31,335 nucleotides of DNA from positions 1-31,335 of the forward strand of contig JAGXNU010000003.1 of the NCBI GenBank assembly GCA_019894815.1, in the 5' to 3' direction. The translations under genes were made by a program, and so were the position numbers. This DNA is from Promethearchaeota archaeon (GTDB taxonomy: Archaea > Asgardarchaeota > Lokiarchaeia > Sigyniarchaeales > SOKP01). Position 1 is the stretch's first letter. The number at the start of each line of letters is the position of its first letter. A model generated the notes under the pieces. That model saw only the letters and a list, made by a program, of their open reading frames with translations. It ran no database searches and was not told the DNA's origin. Below are positions 25,635-31,335 of this stretch, piece by piece.

Positions 25635-26165
25635 TTATTTCTGCAGATAAGAGAGTCTATTTATTAAAATATCAAAAGCCTCTTTTACATTATACCCCGT
25701 TTTTGATGAAATTTTTAAGTAATTGATATGTATGATACTACTTTCTATAATATTATTAAGATAATTATCAATAATCATATTATTATCTACAAGGTCATAT
25801 TTTGTTCCTAAGATTAGTGTTGGCATGGTATTAAATTCCTTTAGTCTTTCTAACCATTCTTCAACATTCTCAAGGCTTGAAATACGTGTTAAATCAAATA
25901 AGATAAATACGGCTACAGAACCATCAACAAAATCATCAATTAATCTCCTAAATTGCCGTTGACCTGCAAAATCCCATAATACGAAATTAATATCACTTCC
26001 ATTAACTTTCATGCTTTTGGAAAAGAAATCGATACCCCTTGTCAGTTCGCTTTTCACATCGAAATTATCATAAACTAAGCGATTTAGGAAGGATGTTTTT
26101 CCAACTCCCCCTCCTCCGGTCACAATGACTTTCACATTCTTTCTTATTTGAGGCAACTCATTCAT
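25635..26165 (-). CDS. Ras-superfamily small GTPase with TKYD motif
   Basis: The 176-residue protein is a single GTPase domain: P-loop GGGGVGKT (17-24), Thr42 in switch I (ELTRGIDF), DFAGQ (65-69), and SSKTG for the last motif. The base-recognition motif is TKYD (121-124) instead of NKXD; as I recall, the fungal Tem1/Spg1 GTPases share a TKYD at this place. Gln69 of switch II is present, so GTP hydrolysis is likely. The chain ends soon after the last helix (LSYLQK), with no Cys for a lipid anchor. ATG at 26165. Confidence 0.93.
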   Translation of the reverse strand: MNELPQIRKNVKVIVTGGGGVGKTSFLNRLVYDNFDVKSELTRGIDFFSKSMKVNGSDINFVLWDFAGQRQFRRLIDDFVDGSVAVFILFDLTRISSLENVEEWLERLKEFNTMPTLILGTKYDLVDNNMIIDNYLNNIIESSIIHINYLKISSKTGYNVKEAFDILINRLSYLQK

Positions 26166-26339
26166 AACTAATTTTATCTAATTTATGATTTAAAAACACA
26201 TAATTAAATTTGATTTCTGTAATATAAGAACAAAATAAAAAATTTTCATTCTCATTATTGAAAATGATAGTCTACACATAAAAATCTGCTTTATGGACTA
26301 ATAAGTATAAAACAAAAGATATTTCTTAAGATTGATATA

Positions 26340-26774
26340 TTAAGCTTTGTTAATTTTGCTAAAAGACTTCTTGTAATCTTTAGGATTTCCACCAGAGCTT
26401 AAAAAATCCATATATACTTTAAGGCTTTTTAAAAATAAATCGCCTGCCATATCAAGAACAAATCGTTGATCTTCTAACTCAAATTCTGTCCAAAGTGTTA
26501 CAACTACACTATCTCCCTTGGGAGAGAAAATGTATCCTATTTTTTGCATTGGACTTCCTTCTTGTGTTGAGGTCATCCTTTCTTCGGGGATATTTTCAAT
26601 TTCAGTATTGATAACATCTCCTACATTAGTTTTTAATAAATATTTATTGGGTTCTGTTTGTTCGCATTTGGTCACCACAATATTCCATACTGGAAGACTT
26701 AAATAATCATTTAGAATTTCATATACCTTTTGTACTGAAGTGTTAATTTCTATACTTTTTTCTAACTTGGGCAT
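26340..26774 (-). CDS. SRPBCC (START-like) ligand-binding protein
   Basis: The 144-residue protein (ATG at 26774; another ATG three codons before, at 26783) has the START-like helix-grip layout. It opens with MPKLEKSIEINTSVQKVYEILND, the standard first strand and helix, has W at LPVWNIVVT, then a series of strands (YLLKTNVGDVINTEIENIP, VVVTLWTEFEL) and a long C-terminal helix (LFLKSLKVYMDFL). Such proteins hold a hydrophobic ligand in a cavity, as carriers, cyclases or co-regulators. The ligand is unknown. It is probably transcribed alone, between two genes of the same strand. Confidence 0.8.
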   Translation of the reverse strand: MPKLEKSIEINTSVQKVYEILNDYLSLPVWNIVVTKCEQTEPNKYLLKTNVGDVINTEIENIPEERMTSTQEGSPMQKIGYIFSPKGDSVVVTLWTEFELEDQRFVLDMAGDLFLKSLKVYMDFLSSGGNPKDYKKSFSKINKA

Positions 26775-26875
26775 AATTATCATATCGTTTGAATTTACTT
26801 TTGATCATAATATACATGAGATTTATTAAAAATATTTATATTGACGTTCTTAAGCCAGAAGGGAAACATTAAGTT

Positions 26876-28240
26876 TTAAATCTCTTCTCTCAATTTGAGG
26901 ATTTTTCGCTTTAATTTTTTGATTCGAGGATCAGAAACACTATAAATCAAATTTTCTTCCATAATTTTAATGGCATTTTGGTAGTTGTGAATAGCTTTAA
27001 TATAATCCTTATTTTTCTCAGACTTATCTCCCGTTTCAATAGAAAATTCAAGTTCTATTTCTTTCATTTTCTTTTCGGATTTAAATAGAAGGCGGGAAGC
27101 TCTTTTTTCTTCCTCTTTAAATTTGAATTCTCTTGATAGAAGCACGGCTTTTTTATATTCTTTTTCAGCACTTTGATAATGTTCAGCAGATTTACCTTTC
27201 TTCATTATTTCTTTAATAATCTCTTTTCCTGCCGATTCATCCAAATTTTGAATTTTACTTTTTAATTTAACCAAATCCTCGTCATTAATAATCATTGAAG
27301 ATAAGGGTTGTATTTTAATCTCTCGTTTCTGTGAGGTATCTTGTTTATTTTCTAAATTGCTTAATATGGCTTCTAATGGCATTGTTACAATGATTTTTTT
27401 TTCTAATAATTGATATATTTCATATAAAACAACATTTAGTTGAATGTGGACAATTTTTTTGACTTTATTTAAGAGAGTGTTAATATAAAAGAATGATTTA
27501 TCGCTTAGCGCTTCCTTCGCTAATTCATATATTGCTTTTTGTACCCGATTTTCATTAATTTGATCTAATAACTCAGGAGGAATAGCGTAGGTTAATGTCA
27601 TGGGGAATACTAAATCGATGTTAAATGAATCGATAATATAATCATTCATTCCTTCATCATTAAATAAACCTGTCTCTCGTAGTGCTATAAAATTATCATT
27701 AAATGTATCTTCAAAGATATCTAAAAACTGATCTACATTTGATTTCATGTGTAGAGAAGCCTTATGATCGAGAATAAAACAAATTCGTATGAATTCTCCA
27801 TTTTTTAGTAAAATATTGAAATCCTTATATTGAAATTCAAAAAAATGATGTTCTATAATGGACTCAGGCATATTTCCCGATACTTCGCTTGATTCTGAGA
27901 ACGTGATGTTTGCTTGAATAAATCCACTTAGTAAACTAGCATCAATTTCTGCACTTGATACGGGATAATTCAATAATGATAATCCGGATTCATTATCCAT
28001 AATTAGGACATATTTAATATTTAGTACATCGAGAAATTTTTGCCAGATAGAATCTCTTTCCATTTCTTGACGTTTATCATCAGATATGATTCTTAATATT
28101 TTTAAATTAGTGGTTATTTCAAATCCCATTTCCTTTAATTTATTAATAATACATATTCTACAGGAAATATCCTTATTAGCGCAAGTTCTTTTGTCATTTC
28201 GACAATTAAATCCTAATCCATTTATTATGAAGTAAACCAT
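26876..28240 (-). CDS. Longin/roadblock-like protein with Cys cluster and helical tail
   Basis: The 454-residue protein has no clear family name. It begins with Cys13, Cys20, Cys27 and Cys30, a possible metal site, in a short N-terminal region. Residues of about 75-190 look like a longin/roadblock-type sensor domain (KYVLIMDNESGLSLLNYP, IRICFILDHKASLHMK, FLDIFEDTF). The middle (about 215-290) reads as a small winged-helix-like helical segment, and residues 320-454 are strongly charged helices with a repeat-like pattern (AEKEYKKAVLLSREFKFKEE, DYIKAIHNYQNAIKIMEEN) resembling TPR or MIT helices. Similar sensor domains occur with small GTPases in Asgard genomes. Three GTPase genes lie within 9 kb. 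A role in a GTPase-based trafficking-like system is inference. Confidence 0.7.
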   Translation of the reverse strand: MVYFIINGLGFNCRNDKRTCANKDISCRICIINKLKEMGFEITTNLKILRIISDDKRQEMERDSIWQKFLDVLNIKYVLIMDNESGLSLLNYPVSSAEIDASLLSGFIQANITFSESSEVSGNMPESIIEHHFFEFQYKDFNILLKNGEFIRICFILDHKASLHMKSNVDQFLDIFEDTFNDNFIALRETGLFNDEGMNDYIIDSFNIDLVFPMTLTYAIPPELLDQINENRVQKAIYELAKEALSDKSFFYINTLLNKVKKIVHIQLNVVLYEIYQLLEKKIIVTMPLEAILSNLENKQDTSQKREIKIQPLSSMIINDEDLVKLKSKIQNLDESAGKEIIKEIMKKGKSAEHYQSAEKEYKKAVLLSREFKFKEEEKRASRLLFKSEKKMKEIELEFSIETGDKSEKNKDYIKAIHNYQNAIKIMEENLIYSVSDPRIKKLKRKILKLREEI

Positions 28241-28496
28241 TTAATATCACTCTAAATTGAAATTTCATATTTTTTAAATTATCATTTTAGAAAACTACAA
28301 GATGTAATATTTAATCAATGTATACACTATGAATAAGATTTTTGTTATTGTAATAACTGGTTTTTTAATTCCGCATTAATCAAAGATAATTCAACGATAT
28401 TATTTTTCGAGGGTTTTTTATAGAAGATTTATTATTAAAGTGTGATAAAATCATTTTTTTGATGAGATTATCTAAAAAATAAAGGAGTTAAAAAAA
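28241..28496. other. Divergent promoter region
   Basis: This AT-rich 256-base gap separates the longin-like gene (minus) from the membrane-protein pair (plus). Just before the plus gene, AAAGGAG at 28482-28488 is a clear Shine-Dalgarno sequence, about eight bases before ATG 28497. I see no ORF here. Confidence 0.5.
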
Positions 28497-29324
28497 ATGG
28501 ATGCTAAAAAGATTAAGTATAGATGGTACCTAATTGGAAGCGTGGTTATTATTGGAACGATTTTTTCATTTTTATATATGATCTTCTGGTCTACAATAAG
28601 TTATTCATTAACACAATTACCTAATACCATGCTATCGGTTATTGCTAGCTTAATTAGAATGGTTGTATTGGGAATAATGAGCTTATTATTATTCATCAAA
28701 TGGTTTAAACAAGAGGCAATCTACACTTCAGATGCGTATTTCTTGTTTGCGTTGTTTTTTATGATTCTAACTTGTGGAAAAATATTTGATTTGCATTATA
28801 ACTTACTTTTAGTAAGCGAACTTCACGATGATGCTTTTTTATTAGTATTTCTTAAAATTAGATTTTTCCTGATCATCTTTAACCTATTGCCAGTATTGTA
28901 TATCGGACTTCAAGCAATTATGGCAATTGCAAGGGCATATATAAAGGAAATGAGTGAATCTCGATTTAATAAGATAAGATCTTGGATTCTTTTCATTTTT
29001 GCAGCTGTTTTCTCCATAATTATAATAGTGGCTACGAATATTTCATCTCTTATTACAGTTCTTCCTTTCTTCACCATTTTAATATATATCCTTCTCGCAA
29101 TCATGTTCTTATTCATGTATAAAAATGAACATCTTTCTCAAGCGAATGGTTTAATAATTGGAATTGCCTTCTTTGCGTTTGTTGTAAGTAATATCTTTAG
29201 ATCAATCATGTCAGTTTATGCGCTGGATAATCCTTCAATCTTCTTCATAATTGAAGGTGTTGATATATTCGTTAATTTCTTGATGTTTATTGGATTCATA
29301 AGAAAACCCAAATATGCTATTTAA
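28497..29324 (+). CDS. Seven- to eight-helix integral membrane protein
   Basis: The 275-residue protein is nearly all membrane. Hydrophobic segments lie at about residues 12-36, 42-62, 75-95, 105-145 (two segments), 158-180, 183-205, 215-235 and 248-268. Short cytoplasmic loops hold basic residues (FKQEAIYT, EMSESRFNKIR), and no cofactor motif is seen. The opening MDAKKIKYRWYLIGSV is a normal cytoplasmic N-terminus. I cannot name the family; the overall plan is reminiscent of histidine-kinase-like sensory membrane domains (7TM) without the kinase. It has a strong ribosome-binding site and is followed by the next membrane gene after 23 bases, so the pair is an operon. Confidence 0.75.
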   Translation: MDAKKIKYRWYLIGSVVIIGTIFSFLYMIFWSTISYSLTQLPNTMLSVIASLIRMVVLGIMSLLLFIKWFKQEAIYTSDAYFLFALFFMILTCGKIFDLHYNLLLVSELHDDAFLLVFLKIRFFLIIFNLLPVLYIGLQAIMAIARAYIKEMSESRFNKIRSWILFIFAAVFSIIIIVATNISSLITVLPFFTILIYILLAIMFLFMYKNEHLSQANGLIIGIAFFAFVVSNIFRSIMSVYALDNPSIFFIIEGVDIFVNFLMFIGFIRKPKYAI

Positions 29325-29347
29325 AATTTAGAGGTGAAATATATAAA

Positions 29348-30058
29348 ATGCAAATAAAGAATTGGAGACAAAAATCTTTCCTCTTTATTATTTTTGGAAT
29401 TATGCAATACATTATCTTTACATTAATTGCGATGCTTTTTTACGCTGGAGGAACCTTAGCAGATCCTTTAAGTACAGGATATGATTTTTGGGGAAATTTA
29501 TTTAGTGATTTGGGACGTATTATGGCTCTTTCAGGACAACCTAATACTATCGCTTTTATAATTTTTACAATAACCGCAATGATTTTTTCAATATCTTTCA
29601 TACCATTCACATTCGCCTTACCAGACTTTTTCAAAGGGGAAAAAAAACAATTCAACATTATTATAATTGCTACTGGAGTGGGTTTGATATCAATAAGTTC
29701 TCTTATAGGTACAATTCTCACACCTTGGGATGTTTTTGGTGAATTACATTTACTTTTTGCAAATATTTTTAACATTATGGGGAGTCTGGTATTGCTATTA
29801 TACGCCATAGCAATATTATATAATAATAATTATCCTAACATCTACGCAATTGTCTATATTATCCTTTTAATATTTGGGATTATATATTCAATTATTTTAA
29901 TGACAATCCCTAAATCGATTTCTACAGAAACGCTTATTTTTCAAGCTACAATGCAAAAAATATCACAATATTCTTTCTTGGTTTGTTTTATGATTCAAGG
30001 GTTTGGGGCTTGGAAGATCGAAAATATCAAATTAAAGAGCAAAATATCAATAGATTAA
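29348..30058 (+). CDS. Six-helix membrane protein, DUF998-like
   Basis: The 236-residue protein has about six membrane helices (residues of about 10-32, 65-90, 103-125, 133-158, 162-185 and 205-225). The first loop contains DPLSTGYDFWGNLFSDLGRI, with the Asn-X3-Ser-Asp-Leu-Gly pattern seen at the equivalent place in DUF998 proteins, which have the same number of helices. Nothing is known of the function. GAGGTG at 29331-29336 serves as its ribosome-binding site. It is co-directional with, and close behind, the preceding membrane gene. Confidence 0.75.
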   Translation: MQIKNWRQKSFLFIIFGIMQYIIFTLIAMLFYAGGTLADPLSTGYDFWGNLFSDLGRIMALSGQPNTIAFIIFTITAMIFSISFIPFTFALPDFFKGEKKQFNIIIIATGVGLISISSLIGTILTPWDVFGELHLLFANIFNIMGSLVLLLYAIAILYNNNYPNIYAIVYIILLIFGIIYSIILMTIPKSISTETLIFQATMQKISQYSFLVCFMIQGFGAWKIENIKLKSKISID

Positions 30059-30094
30059 TAATTGAAATTATAAATTAATAAACTTTAATTATCT

Positions 30095-30271
30095 ATGAAA
30101 TTTAGAATGACAGCTACTACAAATATAAACAAAACAGATGGGAATTTCCGACATCCCGATTTTCTGCAGTCATTAAATTTAGACATAAGAGAGAGTAAAA
30201 TACTGAAATTATTTGTCAAAATGAAAGATAATCGAGAAATAAACAAACTGCAATATGTTTTTGAAAATTAA
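30095..30271 (+). CDS. Possible 58-residue protein
   Basis: An ATG-to-TAA frame of 58 codons follows the membrane operon after 36 bases. The product (MKFRMTATTNINKTDGNFRH, then a Leu/Lys-rich helix-like half) is soluble and basic. It has no ribosome-binding site, and codon use in AT-rich DNA is not informative, so it could be a chance frame. Confidence 0.25.
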   Translation: MKFRMTATTNINKTDGNFRHPDFLQSLNLDIRESKILKLFVKMKDNREINKLQYVFEN

Positions 30272-30396
30272 ACGGCATTTTCTATTTATTATTATATTTT
30301 AATTTTCTTCTTGTTCTGCAGACTTTCGTTCAAAGAAAGAAAATTCTTGCAATTCTGCTTAGACACTTTCATATTCTTGCAGAAAGGTAATCACTT

Positions 30397-30507
30397 TTAA
30401 GGCATACCGCCACTTGGAGGAAACCAATTTGCGTATGCTCCAGAAAGCATTGAAAGCCCAAATGCAAGAATTCCTAAAACTGATAATATTGCGACCATTT
30501 TTTTCAT
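30397..30507 (-). CDS. 36-residue secreted micro-protein (signal peptide plus short tail)
   Basis: The short frame begins at ATG 30507 (a GTG three codons earlier is possible) and ends with TAA at 30397-30399. The first 26 residues form a textbook signal peptide: basic Met-Lys-Lys, a hydrophobic core (VAILSVLGILAFGLSML) and a Ser-Gly-Ala-Tyr-Ala cleavage site. Cleavage would leave the decapeptide NWFPPSGGMP. A chance frame would rarely contain all three signal-peptide parts, yet 36 codons is short and no homologue can be checked. It may be a secreted peptide, a membrane micro-protein, or the truncated start of a lost exported protein. Confidence 0.5.
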   Translation of the reverse strand: MKKMVAILSVLGILAFGLSMLSGAYANWFPPSGGMP

Positions 30508-30624
30508 TTGCTTCACTCTTATATGTGTTATTAGCATAAATAATTTATTTGCGTTACCAATACCATCGCAACATATGATTTAATATAATATATTTAGACC
30601 ACTACAAAAAAATTATCTAAGTGA

Positions 30625-30649
30625 CTGATTAATTTTTAGTTAAAATCAG
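30625..30649. repeat. Inverted repeat beside the 23S rRNA gene
   Basis: CTGATT (30625-30630) and AATCAG (30644-30649) can form a six-base stem about 150 bases past the estimated 3' end of the mature 23S rRNA. It might mark processing or termination of the rRNA transcript, but it is short. Confidence 0.3.
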
Positions 30650-30784
30650 AAAAAATGGAGAATCCCACAGGAACGCACTCCCCCCTCAAGCCTAAATATG
30701 TAATTCACTCCGTTTTTGTAACCTTATTACTTTTAAAATCTCAATCTCAACACTCTGAGCCTGAATCTCGAGCTCCTTTTTCGT

Positions 30785-31335
<551 letters not shown>

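Noticed and set aside
30272..30396. Similar short words (TTCTGCAG, ATTCTTGCA) that might be a repeat array
   Set aside because: The copies are few, unequal in spacing and imperfect; there is no CRISPR-like regularity.

Overview
The window looks like part of the chromosome of an Asgard archaeon, probably of the Lokiarchaeia type. It is strongly AT-rich. It carries archaeal information-processing genes: RNA polymerase subunit B, TFE, MBF1, the PAN proteasomal ATPase and NAC. It also carries several eukaryote-like small GTPases, some with extra domains, and a 23S rRNA whose 3' end contains a large insertion at the place where Asgard archaea carry expansion segment ES39. The species assignment is inference from gene content.

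Left part (1-8.6 kb): the 3' end of rpoB, two small membrane proteins on the minus strand, an unrecognised gene followed by TFE, a convergent MBF1, then PAN, a PUA-domain protein, NAC-alpha, a small membrane protein and a cupin. This is a housekeeping neighbourhood for transcription and protein quality control.

Middle (9-16.8 kb): the most unusual region. The N-terminal 180 codons of an anaerobic ribonucleotide reductase (nrdD: ATP-cone plus start of the catalytic domain) stop abruptly at 9527. The C-terminal part of the same protein, with its zinc site and glycyl-radical motif, appears at about 16360-16781, carrying a stop codon and a probable frameshift. Between them lie about 6.8 kb of minus-strand genes. 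These are an alanine-dehydrogenase-like gene without its N-terminal part, a sucrose-phosphate-synthase-like glycosyltransferase, an SPP-like HAD phosphatase, a small protein, a fusion of a second HAD phosphatase with a six-hairpin glycosidase, and a frameshifted Cys-rich unknown gene. Together they read as a cassette for making, dephosphorylating and cleaving a sucrose-like disaccharide, sitting inside a broken nrdD.

Right part (16.9-30.1 kb): a MazG-type pyrophosphohydrolase, an MfnA-type aspartate/tyrosine decarboxylase, a double zinc-ribbon protein, a Rab-like GTPase with a long disordered tail ending in a zinc ribbon, PanB, an Arf-like GTPase with an added C-terminal sensor-like domain, a branched-chain aminotransferase, a DUF401 transporter-like protein, a second Ras-like GTPase, an SRPBCC protein, a longin/roadblock-like protein with a Cys cluster and helical tail, and two multi-pass membrane proteins. 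MfnA (beta-alanine), IlvE (2-oxoisovalerate) and PanB (ketopantoate) could together feed pantothenate and coenzyme A synthesis.

Far right (30.1-31.3 kb): a possible 58-codon ORF, a 36-residue ORF that is almost entirely a signal peptide, and the 3' end of the 23S rRNA on the minus strand, running off the window.
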